A DNA stretch of 64,000 nucleotides from Acinetobacter tandoii DSM 14970 = CIP 107469. GTDB lineage: Bacteria; Pseudomonadota; Gammaproteobacteria; Pseudomonadales; Moraxellaceae. The notes under the pieces were generated by a model, which was given only the letters and a program-made list of their open reading frames with translations, did no database searches and was not told the DNA's origin. The DNA is taken from positions 248,001-312,000 of the forward strand of contig NZ_KE007366.1 in NCBI RefSeq assembly GCF_000400735.1, written 5' to 3'. Numbering within the stretch: the first letter of the stretch is position 1; every line of letters starts with the position of its first letter. Position numbers and translations under genes: made by a program. Positions 1 to 7,981 of the stretch are shown here, piece by piece.

Positions 1-112
1 TCAGCTCGCAGTCAAACAAGGCAAATGGACTGAAGAAAACTTTATTAAGCCTTACCGAGATATTCTTGAGCAATGGGCTGCAAATTACAACGTAGAGCGT
101 AACGCTGCTTAA
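1..112 (+). CDS. mesX: 3' end of a CDS, probably MesX (DUF1852)
   Basis: The window opens inside a reading frame whose last 36 codons can be read, ending with residues ERNAA and TAA at 110-112. The 5' part lies outside. The tail alone cannot identify the family. The assignment rests on position: in Acinetobacter the gene directly before the core methionine synthase MesD encodes a DUF1852 protein (MesX), which MesD needs for activity. The gap to mesD is only 37 bp with no terminator, so the two are probably one transcript. Seen: an open frame with plausible codon use. Inferred: identity. Confidence 0.5.
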   Translation, partial: QLAVKQGKWTEENFIKPYRDILEQWAANYNVERNAA

Positions 113-149
113 TTTACCTGAAATAGAACATAGAGATAGAAGATTTAAA

Positions 150-1196
150 ATGGCAATTTTATTACCAACATCAACGGCTGGCAGCTTACCAAAACCTTCT
201 TGGCTTGCAGAACCTGAAAAACTTTGGTCACCTTGGAAACTTGAAGGTGAGCAACTGATTGAAGCCAAACAAGATGCTTTACGTCTGTCATTGCAAGAAC
301 AGCAACATGCTGGCATTGATATTGTCAGTGATGGCGAACAAACCCGCCAACATTTTGTGACCACGTTCATTGAACATCTAGATGGCGTGGATTTTGAGAA
401 GCGCGAAACAGTTCGTATCCGTAACCGTTATGATGCCAGTGTGCCATCAGTGGTGGGTGCAGTTTCTCGTCAAAAGCCAGTGTTTGTGGAAGATGCTAAA
501 TTTTTACGCAGCCAAACCACCCAACCAATTAAATGGGCACTGCCTGGCCCAATGACCATGATTGATACGCTGTATGATGGTCACTACAAAAGCCGTGAAA
601 AACTGGCTTGGGAATTTGCCAAAATCTTGAACCAAGAAGCCTTAGAACTCGAAGCTGCTGGTGTTGATATCATCCAGTTCGATGAACCTGCATTTAATGT
701 GTTCTTTGATGAAGTAAATGATTGGGGTGTGGCAACTTTAGAGCGTGCTCTTGAAGGTTTAAAGTGTGAAACTGCAGTCCATATTTGCTATGGTTACGGC
801 ATTAAAGCCAATACCGACTGGAAAAAGACTTTAGGTTCAGAATGGCGCCAATACGAAGAAGCATTCCCTAAACTTCAGAAATCTAAAATTGATATCGTTT
901 CACTTGAATGTCAAAACTCACGTGTACCAATGGATCTGATTGAACTGATTCGTGGTAAAAAAGTCATGGTGGGTGCGATTGATGTTGCAACCAATACCAT
1001 TGAAACACCAGAAGAAGTTGCCAATACTTTACGTAAAGCACTTCAATTTGTTGATGCAGATAAACTTTACCCATCAACGAACTGTGGTATGGCGCCTTTG
1101 GCACGTGAAGTGGCACGCGGTAAACTCAATGCTTTAAGTGCAGGTGCTGAAATCATTCGTAAAGAACTTTCGACTTCATACGCATCTATCGCATGA
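150..1196 (+). CDS. mesD: Core methionine synthase MesD (cobalamin-independent MetE catalytic domain only)
   Basis: Transfers a methyl group to homocysteine to give methionine in the cytoplasm. The protein is 348 aa, less than half of a full MetE (about 750 aa), and corresponds to the zinc-binding catalytic barrel alone; the N-terminal folate-associated half is missing. The zinc ligands of MetE are all present: His211 and Cys213 in HICYG, Glu253 in SLECQ and Cys312 in TNCGM. In the MesD family of aerobic bacteria, activity needs neither 5-methyltetrahydrofolate nor B12 but does need oxygen and the DUF1852 partner. The gene sits 37 bp after the probable mesX and upstream of a flavin reductase, which fits an oxygen- and possibly flavin-dependent methyl donor route. 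The alternative label, plain metE, is less precise. Confidence 0.85.
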   Translation: MAILLPTSTAGSLPKPSWLAEPEKLWSPWKLEGEQLIEAKQDALRLSLQEQQHAGIDIVSDGEQTRQHFVTTFIEHLDGVDFEKRETVRIRNRYDASVPSVVGAVSRQKPVFVEDAKFLRSQTTQPIKWALPGPMTMIDTLYDGHYKSREKLAWEFAKILNQEALELEAAGVDIIQFDEPAFNVFFDEVNDWGVATLERALEGLKCETAVHICYGYGIKANTDWKKTLGSEWRQYEEAFPKLQKSKIDIVSLECQNSRVPMDLIELIRGKKVMVGAIDVATNTIETPEEVANTLRKALQFVDADKLYPSTNCGMAPLAREVARGKLNALSAGAEIIRKELSTSYASIA

Positions 1197-1201
1197 TGTG
1201 A

Positions 1202-1235
1202 AAGAGCTACGCATTAGATAAAATGGGTAGCTCTT
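1202..1235 (+). terminator. Hairpin after mesD, possible weak terminator
   Basis: AAGAGCTAC at 1202-1210 pairs perfectly with GTAGCTCTT at 1227-1235 across a 16-nt loop, 5 bp after the mesD stop. No long T tract follows, so it may only attenuate or stabilise the transcript 3' end. Read-through into the flavin reductase gene is possible. Confidence 0.4.
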
Positions 1236-1359
1236 ATCTCAGTAAAAAGCATGCGTCAGCGCTCCCCCAGAATACCTTCTAATCCAGTTGTTATATGACC
1301 GAATTGCGTGATATAGCCCAATTTAAACCAAATGTACGGTTCAATTTAGGAATAAAGTG

Positions 1360-1851
1360 ATGATTGAAGCAACAGACTTTAGAAATGCTATGTCTTCGTT
1401 AACCAGCGCAGTAAGTGTTGTGACCACGGCAGGTATGTCTGATCGTCATGGTTTCACTGCATCTGCCGTATGTAGCGTTACCGATACTCCCCCAACTTTA
1501 TTGGTCTGTATGAATAAAGCTTCTCGATCACATGAGCATTTTATCGAAAATAAGATTTTAACGGTAAATGTTTTAGGTGCACAGCATGAGCATATTTCTA
1601 ACGTATTTTCATCTAAACTCAGTTCAGAAGAACGTTTTAAGCATGGTGTTTGGAAAGAGTTGGAAACAGGCGCACCAGTATTGGAAGATGCTTTGGTCAA
1701 TTTTGATTGTGAAATTGACCAAATTCAGGAAGTCGGTACACATACCATTTTTATCTGCCGTATTGTTGCAATTCAACAAAGCCAGCAAGATCAGAGTCTA
1801 GTTTATTTTAATCGTGCTTATCATCAAGTTGGGCAGACAGAAATCGCTTAA
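1360..1851 (+). CDS. Flavin reductase family protein
   Basis: A 163-aa protein of the FMN-binding flavin reductase (HpaC/RutF-like) family, which uses NAD(P)H to make reduced flavin for a partner oxygenase. The N-terminal stretch DFRNAMSSLTSAVSVVTT and the block HGFTASAVCSVTDTPPTLLV are the usual flavin-binding part of this fold. The ATG at 1360 is preferred over the in-frame GTG at 1357 because AGGA at 1348-1351 is spaced correctly for it. It follows mesD by 163 bp with a hairpin between, so it may have its own promoter. Its position makes it a candidate supplier of reduced flavin to MesX, but that is inference. Confidence 0.8.
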   Translation: MIEATDFRNAMSSLTSAVSVVTTAGMSDRHGFTASAVCSVTDTPPTLLVCMNKASRSHEHFIENKILTVNVLGAQHEHISNVFSSKLSSEERFKHGVWKELETGAPVLEDALVNFDCEIDQIQEVGTHTIFICRIVAIQQSQQDQSLVYFNRAYHQVGQTEIA

Positions 1852-1905
1852 ATAATAGTTTCTCGATAGAGTATATTTTGAAGAAAACCAATGCCAAAAA
1901 TAAAA

Positions 1906-1929
1906 AAAGCCAATCATAAGATTGGCTTT
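1906..1929. terminator. Bidirectional terminator between flavin reductase gene and pepP
   Basis: Ten-bp perfect stem AAAGCCAATC/GATTGGCTTT around an ATAA loop. The plus-strand A run before it becomes a T run for the minus strand, so it mainly serves pepP and also ends the flavin reductase transcript. Confidence 0.8.
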
Positions 1930-1943
1930 CATATTATTGATGC

Positions 1944-3263
1944 TTAAGCCATTAATGCTTCAATCTCTTCAATCGATTTCACCACATCTTTGGTTAAAAC
2001 CAGTGGACCATTAGCAGTTACAACAACATCATCTTCAATACGAATACCAATGCCGCGCCATTTCGCATCCACGGTTTCATCATCTGGTGCAATATAAAGA
2101 CCTGGTTCAATCGTTACGACCATGCCTTCTTCATAAGGACGCCATTCGCCAGCTTGTTTGTATGCGCCTACATCATGCACATCCATCCCCAACCAGTGAC
2201 CTGTTCCATGCATATAAAACTGACGGTAAGCCTCAGTTTCAATAATTTTCTCGATATCTCCCTGCATGATGCCGAGTGACAATAAACCTTCTACCAAAAT
2301 ACGCACTGCAACATTATGTGGTTCTTTATATGAGTTGCCAATTTTGACTGCATCAATCGCTGCAAGCTGCGCGTTTAATACAATTTCATATAATGCTTTT
2401 TGTTCAGCACTAAACTTGCCGTTTACAGGGAAAGTACGGGTAATGTCTGATGCATATAACTCGTATTCGCAAGCTGCATCAATCAGAACCAAATCACCAT
2501 CTTTTAATTCTTGATTATTTTCAACATAGTGCAAAATACAGGCATTGGCACCCCCGCCTACAATACTGTTATAGGCAGGTACGCAACCTTGTTGCCCAAA
2601 TACATAATTCAGCTCCGCTTCCAATGCATATTCCATCATACCCACATGCACAGTTTGCATAGCACGGGTCTGGGCTTTTGCACTAATGTTCGATGCGATT
2701 TGCATCAATTCAATTTCTTGTGGTGTTTTAAATAAACGGATTTCATCTAAAATACGATCCAGTTGAATCACTTGTGCTGGAGATTCATTACCACGACGTT
2801 GTTGCGCATCTGCTTGCTGAATCCATTTGCTGACACGAACATCAAACTCAGAACTGTGTCCAATCCGATAAAATAGTTTTTGTTTATTGACTAATTTTTC
2901 AATGATTTCTTCATCAAGTAGATCAATCGCATAAGCTTCATCGGCTTCATAATCATCAATCGCGCCATCAATTCCTGCACGGTAACCATTCCAGATTTCC
3001 ATCTCACGATTACGTTCACGGCAGAACAAACTATAGGTATAACCTTCATCTAAAGATTCATACGTTTCAATCACAGCAACCGCTTCTGGTTCTGCAAAAC
3101 CCGTCAAATAGAAAAAACTGCTGTCCGCTCGAAATTTATAGTCTGCATCCCGATTACGGATGGCCACTGGGCTGGTGGCAATAATCGCAATGCTGTGTGG
3201 TCCCAATTCCTCTGCGAGGCGGTCACGACGTTCCTTAAAATCTACTTGAGTCAGTTTTTTCAT
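1944..3263 (-). CDS. pepP: Xaa-Pro aminopeptidase (aminopeptidase P)
   Basis: A cytoplasmic metallopeptidase that removes the N-terminal residue before proline. It is 439 aa, the usual length. The N-terminal AMP_N domain (about 1-140) is followed by an M24 pita-bread domain. The metal ligands are visible: Asp262 (LIDAA), Asp273 (SDITR), His356 (HGTGHWLG), Glu386 (TIEPG) and Glu410 (RIEDD). The gene lies 76 bp downstream of ygfB on the same strand, the order seen in enterobacteria. There, ubiH-type genes follow pepP; here the operon ends in a terminator. Confidence 0.95.
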   Translation of the reverse strand: MKKLTQVDFKERRDRLAEELGPHSIAIIATSPVAIRNRDADYKFRADSSFFYLTGFAEPEAVAVIETYESLDEGYTYSLFCRERNREMEIWNGYRAGIDGAIDDYEADEAYAIDLLDEEIIEKLVNKQKLFYRIGHSSEFDVRVSKWIQQADAQQRRGNESPAQVIQLDRILDEIRLFKTPQEIELMQIASNISAKAQTRAMQTVHVGMMEYALEAELNYVFGQQGCVPAYNSIVGGGANACILHYVENNQELKDGDLVLIDAACEYELYASDITRTFPVNGKFSAEQKALYEIVLNAQLAAIDAVKIGNSYKEPHNVAVRILVEGLLSLGIMQGDIEKIIETEAYRQFYMHGTGHWLGMDVHDVGAYKQAGEWRPYEEGMVVTIEPGLYIAPDDETVDAKWRGIGIRIEDDVVVTANGPLVLTKDVVKSIEEIEALMA

Positions 3264-3339
3264 TGAATGTTCTTCGGTCTTGTTGAATAAAGAATAGGGT
3301 TGCTGTGTTTGTGATCTTAAAGCAAAAAATCGACCAAAA

Positions 3340-3969
3340 TTAACTTGGTCGATGTGGTGTAAACATTTCTACAACATTGTTTTCAGCGCTAGTTTTATGC
3401 TTCTGCATTTTCGCATGAAAGTTTTGTAATAATGAACTTTCATCTACCGCTACTTTGGTGCGCCCTAAAGCCAAGCTCACAGGAATCAAGCGTACAAATT
3501 CATACAACTCTTGATAACTGTCCTCACCTTCTTCGTCATTGTCAGATTCTTCAAACTCAACTGCAGCGACATCCTGTAAATGCTCAATTAATTCCATTTC
3601 ATCAGCACGAATATGACCTGAGGCTAAACCAAAGCCCAATACTACACCTGCACACCAATCAGCCAGTGCTTGCACGCGATCGGCTAACACATGTTCATCA
3701 TCTGGCAACAAAGGTAAGTAGTCTAGTTCATCTTCCGATAATGCATGTGACACATCTTCCGCTTCATCTGTAAGCACAGTTAAAGCCATATCACTTAATT
3801 CTGGCACATTAAGGGTCGATAAAATTTGTTGCCACTCTTCACGTGTCGGCGATTGAGTCACACAAACGATACCTGTCAGTAACCCATGTAACTCACTTGG
3901 GCTTGAAATCTCATCAATTTGTGAAAAATGTTGGTGCCATTCTGACCAACCTGAAATATCGTCTTGCAT
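3340..3969 (-). CDS. ygfB: UPF0149 family protein (YgfB)
   Basis: An acidic protein of about 209 aa belonging to UPF0149, with the typical opening around LHGLLTGIVC and the later WCAGVVLGFGLA segment. The molecular role is not established for Acinetobacter; in Pseudomonas aeruginosa, YgfB has been linked to control of a peptidoglycan-recycling amidase and beta-lactam resistance. The ATG at 3969 was chosen; an in-frame TTG at 3981 would add four residues and cannot be excluded. It is the first gene of a ygfB-pepP unit, divergent from the coiled-coil/zapA pair, which is conserved synteny in gammaproteobacteria. Confidence 0.85.
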   Translation of the reverse strand: MQDDISGWSEWHQHFSQIDEISSPSELHGLLTGIVCVTQSPTREEWQQILSTLNVPELSDMALTVLTDEAEDVSHALSEDELDYLPLLPDDEHVLADRVQALADWCAGVVLGFGLASGHIRADEMELIEHLQDVAAVEFEESDNDEEGEDSYQELYEFVRLIPVSLALGRTKVAVDESSLLQNFHAKMQKHKTSAENNVVEMFTPHRPS

Positions 3970-4033
3970 TCGTTTATCCAATCTCTATACTTCTTATATA
4001 TTACCTTTGTTTGCAACACTGTGCGACTACGTT

Positions 4034-4591
4034 ATGTTAGAAGAATTACAGCGTCTACAGGCGCATATTGGCGTTTTAAAAACCCGACTCGCGCATTATG
4101 AAACCGAAAATAATGCACTAACCGAAGCCAGCGCAACTGCCGCTGAGCAACACCATGCCCAAGTTGTGCATAAAAACGGCATTATTACCAAAAAACAAGA
4201 AGAAATTGATAACCTTACGGAACAACTGACTGAGGTCCAGACTCAATTTAAACAACTGAATACTGATGCAACGGCATTGGCCGATCGTTATAGCCGTTTA
4301 GAGAAAAGCTGTACCGATTTAAAGAATCGTTTTCAGGACATTCTAAGTGAACGTAATGAATTACGTGTCATTAAAGAAAAAATGCAGAATGAGCAACGTC
4401 ACGCACAACAAGAAATTCAAGGTTTGCAGCAGGAACGTGATAGATTGTTACAAAAAAATGAGTTGGCGCGCACCAAAGTTGAAACCATCATTCAACGCTT
4501 ATCGATTTTAGGTACTGAACAAGACCAAAATGCGCAAGAAATTCAACAATTGGCTCATCCCACCGAAGTAAATGAGGAAATGCAATCATGA
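4034..4591 (+). CDS. Coiled-coil protein upstream of zapA
   Basis: About 185 aa and almost entirely alpha-helical coiled coil: long runs of E, Q, K, L and R with heptad spacing from about residue 5 to 165, no membrane segment and no enzymatic motif. The stop codon overlaps the zapA start (ATGA at 4588-4591), so the pair is translationally coupled. Start taken at ATG 4034; an upstream in-frame TTG at 4007 is less likely. Related genomes carry a short ZapB-like coiled-coil gene here, so a divisome role is plausible but unproven. I do not recognise a named family. Confidence 0.75.
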   Translation: MLEELQRLQAHIGVLKTRLAHYETENNALTEASATAAEQHHAQVVHKNGIITKKQEEIDNLTEQLTEVQTQFKQLNTDATALADRYSRLEKSCTDLKNRFQDILSERNELRVIKEKMQNEQRHAQQEIQGLQQERDRLLQKNELARTKVETIIQRLSILGTEQDQNAQEIQQLAHPTEVNEEMQS

Positions 4592-4872
4592 GTGAACAAA
4601 TTCCTGTTGAACTGCGTGTATTGGGACATAGCTTTCGTTTAGCCACCACGGAAGAGAAAAAACCTGAGTTGGAACGTGCTGCACAATTGCTGAATGACAA
4701 ATATGATGAATTTCGACGTCAAGCTCCTCGTGTTGAACCCAGCAAACTGATCATTATGGTTGCACTTGAGCTCATGCAAGAAGTGCTCGCAATGAATAAG
4801 TCCCTACAGGAATATGCTCATTGTGAACGTTTACTCAGCACTATCCTTGAAGATGTTAAAACACTTACCTAG
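4588..4872 (+). CDS. zapA: Cell division protein ZapA
   Basis: A 94-aa ZapA family protein: a short beta N-terminal part (PVELRVLGHSFRLATTEE) followed by one long helix that forms the tetrameric coiled coil. ZapA binds FtsZ and bundles its filaments at mid-cell. Length and layout match the family. It overlaps the preceding coiled-coil gene by 4 bp and is followed about 100 bp later by 6S RNA, the same order as zapA-ssrS in Escherichia coli. Confidence 0.9.
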   Translation: MSEQIPVELRVLGHSFRLATTEEKKPELERAAQLLNDKYDEFRRQAPRVEPSKLIIMVALELMQEVLAMNKSLQEYAHCERLLSTILEDVKTLT

Positions 4873-4940
4873 TTTCACGTTTATTTGCATAATCTCTCGA
4901 CAAACAGCACTTAACTTTACAGTTCTTTGCCTATGATGAT

Positions 4941-4968
4941 TTGCCAGTATTGGTTTATCCGTTATACT
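4941..4968 (+). promoter_or_regulatory. Sigma-70 type promoter of 6S RNA
   Basis: TTGCCA at 4941-4946 and TATACT at 4963-4968 with a 16-bp spacer place the start of transcription about 7 nt downstream, at the first bases of the 6S RNA homology. Confidence 0.75.
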
Positions 4969-4973
4969 AGGCT

Positions 4974-5156
4974 TAACTCTGAGATGTTCGCCAGCGGGTC
5001 TATTCCCCTGCCGATACTTAAACTTATGGATTGCGTTCTGTATATTTAGAGTGTATGCCCACCTTCGAGTGGGAAACCCAGCAAGTATACGTCGCGTCCA
5101 CCTTGAACTCATCGGGTTCAGGGTAACGACACATGCAGCGGCATCATCGGAGTACT
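4974..5156 (+). ncRNA. ssrS: 6S RNA
   Basis: A roughly 183-nt RNA that mimics an open promoter and sequesters the sigma-70 holoenzyme in stationary phase. Recognised by segments shared with E. coli 6S RNA: CTCTGAGATGTTCGC near the 5' end, CCCCTG shortly after, CACCTTGAAC with GGGTTCA(G)GG in the 3' half, and GCGGCAT..TCGGAG at the 3' end. The two ends pair to form the closing stem. The position after zapA is the conserved one. Both ends are estimates. No 5-formyltetrahydrofolate cyclo-ligase gene (ygfA) follows, unlike in enterobacteria. Confidence 0.9.
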
Positions 5157-5687
5157 TTCTTTTATATATAAGAATAATAGCTTATCCCCCCTCTCCGTTA
5201 AAATCACTTTTAGTCGATGTATCGACTATATATAGCGTTCAAAAATAGTATCCTCTGTTGCTTATGCCTATTTGAATTTGCTTTTGACCATGCATAGCTG
5301 AGTCACATTAAAAATTAAAATTTTCCCCAATCATTTAATTTGAAGCCAAAATTAAGATATAGAATCAGCCTACTTCTATAAATGTGTTTAGCGTAGCTAC
5401 CGAACGCTCACTTCTTTCACTAACTTTGAAAATACTAGGCACCGAGTTAGCAAGCAAATAATTTAATGAGCAATTTCTTAGCTTTCATCGATTAAGCGCA
5501 TAATAGCCAATCAATTTGCCAAGTCCTTCCATCTATGCATTTTACTATTGAGTACTCAATAAGCCCTTATAGATAGATTTTCTGCATAAAACCAACATGA
5601 ATATGAAGCATTTAAATCCAACACTACTTTTATGGCTTGATATAAGAAAATTGTTATAGAATCTATTTGAACATATGAAATGTGTGA
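5157..5687. other. Gene-poor spacer between 6S RNA and the LuxR-type gene
   Basis: About 530 bp with no reading frame that looks coding on either strand. The only clear structure is the palindrome at 5211-5228, listed separately. The rest is AT-rich with frequent stops. Confidence 0.6.
5211..5228. repeat. Perfect inverted repeat, operator-like
   Basis: TAGTCGAT and ATCGACTA separated by GT, a perfect 8-bp dyad about 55 bp after the end of 6S RNA. There is no T tract, so a terminator is unlikely; a dimeric repressor site fits better, though no gene starts close by. Confidence 0.5.
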
Positions 5688-6350
5688 CTATCTGATTAAT
5701 TTACACACCAATTCTTGGCGACTATTTACATTTAATTTCTGATAAATATGTTGGACATACGTTTTTATGGTCGACAAACTACAATTGAGTTTTTGCGAAA
5801 TTTGAATGGCTTCCAAATTTGTAAATAATTCTTCTAAAACCACAATTTCTTTTTTAGTTAATTGATATTGATCCATAATTTTATCTCTATTAATCATGTC
5901 GACATGATGATGAAAATGATCAATAGACAATCGATAAAAAGATTCAAATATTTTCTTTTCTTGCTGATTAAATTTGGCTTTGCCTTGTTCCCTAAAAATA
6001 CTCAAACCAAAGATCAGTTTTCCATCACGTTTTCTGAAGAAAAATTCAGCAGTATCTTCAACTTGCCAACGCTGCATAAAATTTACAAATATTTCGTTAG
6101 GTTGATGCTCGCCCAGAAGCGCAATGTTCTGATGACCATGATAAAAGTGCCGAAAGCTCACTGGATCATATTCAATTTTTCCATTTAAATATTCGTCGAT
6201 TGCACTTTTTGATATGCCATCTTGCTCAAAATCATAAGCATGTTGAATATTATCGGTTTTATAAGTCAAAAAACCATCTATAGGTGAAACATGCTGAATC
6301 TGAGCAATAAAGTTCTGACTAAATTGCTGAATAAAATCACGATTGAACAT
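5688..6350 (-). CDS. LuxR-type transcriptional regulator
   Basis: A 220-aa protein with a C-terminal LuxR-type helix-turn-helix (about 157-215): LTKKEIVVLEELFTN, then ISQKLNCSLSTIKTYVQHIY and QKLNVNSR. The N-terminal 150 residues resemble the size of a ligand-sensing domain, but I do not recognise a family, and there is no phosphorylatable receiver domain. It lies downstream of the aldehyde dehydrogenase gene on the same strand, 191 bp apart, so it may regulate that gene. A half-site TCATCCTTTTG just upstream of its start (6358-6370) resembles the dyad in front of the aldehyde dehydrogenase gene. Confidence 0.8.
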   Translation of the reverse strand: MFNRDFIQQFSQNFIAQIQHVSPIDGFLTYKTDNIQHAYDFEQDGISKSAIDEYLNGKIEYDPVSFRHFYHGHQNIALLGEHQPNEIFVNFMQRWQVEDTAEFFFRKRDGKLIFGLSIFREQGKAKFNQQEKKIFESFYRLSIDHFHHHVDMINRDKIMDQYQLTKKEIVVLEELFTNLEAIQISQKLNCSLSTIKTYVQHIYQKLNVNSRQELVCKLIR

Positions 6351-6541
6351 AAATTTTCATCATCCTTTTGAAAATTTAATAGCGTCGATAGATCAATGAA
6401 ATTGGCTTCCTGCCAATATATAGCCTTACTGATGTCAATTTTAAAACATCAATTCTATATAATAAGTTATGGCTTCAATATGCTTCATATCCAAGCCATC
6501 CACCTAATGCATCAGTAAGACCGATGAATCTGTTTACTTGA

Positions 6542-7981
6542 TTATTGAGAAATATGGATCGCTTGTTTATGCGTAAACAATAATAAGCCATTTAAACCAA
6601 ATGAATATCCGAGGCCAGACATTTTCCAACCACCAAACTCAGCTGCTGGAGAGACATCCGAATGACTGTTAATCCAAACTGTACCCGTCTCAAGTTTACT
6701 GGCTATTTCTTGTGCACGATCAAGGTCTTTGCTCCACACTGAACCACCTAAACCAAATTCACTGTTATTGGCACGTTCAATTACAGTGTCTACATCACTA
6801 AACTTAATGATTGGTAATACAGGACCAAATTGTTCTTCATCAACCAAAGGCATACCTTCTTTGACATTGGTTATAAGCGTAGGTGGAATAAAATAGCCAT
6901 GCTCACTTAATTTTTTCGCCTCTGTGATAATCTGACCACCTTGCGCCACAGCATCTTCAATCATGCCTTTTACTTTGTGGTATTGAACATGATTTTGAAT
7001 TGGGCCAAATGTTGTCGTTGAATCTAATCCATTGCCAACCACTTGTGCATTCGCGATTTGGGTCAATTTTTGTGTTAATGCATCATAAACATTTTCATGT
7101 ACATATAGACGCTTTAATGCTGCACAGGTTTGCCCCATATTTAAGAATGCTGAACCAAAGATTTTCTCGGCCGCTGTATCCACATCAACATCGTCTAAAA
7201 CAATTCCGACATCATTACCACCTAATTCAAGCACGACACTCTTTAAGGTATTTACGGAATGCTTCAGGATACTTTGACCTGTCCGAGTAGATCCCGTAAA
7301 TGTTACCTTGTCTACATCACTGTGTTCACTGAGTGCCTGACCTACATCACCCTTTCCTAAGACAATATTGCATACACCCTTAGGTAAATGGCGGTTAATA
7401 ATTTCGACCAGTTTAATGGTACTGAGAGGTGTAAACTCAGACGGTTTATTCACCACCGTATTTTTGGTTTTTAATGCTGGGAAGAAATGCCAAATAGCAA
7501 TCATAAATGGCCAGTTCCAAGGCGTAATTGAAGCCACAACACCTAATGGGCGGTTATAAACTTTAATCGTTTTGCCACTTGGGTCTGTAATGGTTTCTAC
7601 AGGAACTTCTAGACTGGTAATATATTGAATCCAATTTGCCCCTGCTTCGACCTCAAACTGAGACAAAGCCAGTGGTTTACCTTGTTCAATAGTAATCAGT
7701 TTTGCAATTTCTTCACTTTCTGCACGAATATCTTGTGCAATTTTCAGGAAACTTTCATTTATTGTCTCATCTGAAACATGTTGCCATGTTTTAAACGCTG
7801 TACGCGCCGCATGCACAGCTTGATCTACTTGGTCCACCGTGGCACTGTTAATTTTGGCAATGGTTTCCTCTGTTGCTGGATTTAGTACCGCAAAAGGCTC
7901 GCCTTGACCTACTACCGTTTTACCATTAAACAACATGTTGCTATTCATCTGATTCATATCCATATTGATGTTCTTTTGCAT
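6542..7981 (-). CDS. NAD(P)+-dependent aldehyde dehydrogenase
   Basis: A 479-aa soluble aldehyde dehydrogenase that oxidises aldehydes to acids. Key residues are visible: Asn156 in TPWNWP, the KPSE cofactor motif at 179-182, Glu252 in LELGG and the catalytic Cys286 in GQTCAAL. The substrate cannot be read from sequence. Several in-frame ATGs lie in the first 16 residues (MQKNINMDMNQM), so the true start may be a few codons later. Between it and the LuxR-type gene is a short hairpin, ATTGGC/GCCAAT at 6401-6417. A perfect dyad lies 31 bp upstream of the start. Confidence 0.85.
   Translation of the reverse strand: MQKNINMDMNQMNSNMLFNGKTVVGQGEPFAVLNPATEETIAKINSATVDQVDQAVHAARTAFKTWQHVSDETINESFLKIAQDIRAESEEIAKLITIEQGKPLALSQFEVEAGANWIQYITSLEVPVETITDPSGKTIKVYNRPLGVVASITPWNWPFMIAIWHFFPALKTKNTVVNKPSEFTPLSTIKLVEIINRHLPKGVCNIVLGKGDVGQALSEHSDVDKVTFTGSTRTGQSILKHSVNTLKSVVLELGGNDVGIVLDDVDVDTAAEKIFGSAFLNMGQTCAALKRLYVHENVYDALTQKLTQIANAQVVGNGLDSTTTFGPIQNHVQYHKVKGMIEDAVAQGGQIITEAKKLSEHGYFIPPTLITNVKEGMPLVDEEQFGPVLPIIKFSDVDTVIERANNSEFGLGGSVWSKDLDRAQEIASKLETGTVWINSHSDVSPAAEFGGWKMSGLGYSFGLNGLLLFTHKQAIHISQ

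Noticed and set aside
1202..1359. A methionine-sensing riboswitch between mesD and the flavin reductase gene
   Set aside because: Only a simple hairpin is visible; none of the conserved SAM or SAH riboswitch cores can be read.
5051..5248. A 65-codon frame, and an opposite 93-codon frame from 4831
   Set aside because: They lie across zapA and 6S RNA; the sequence is better explained by the structured RNA.
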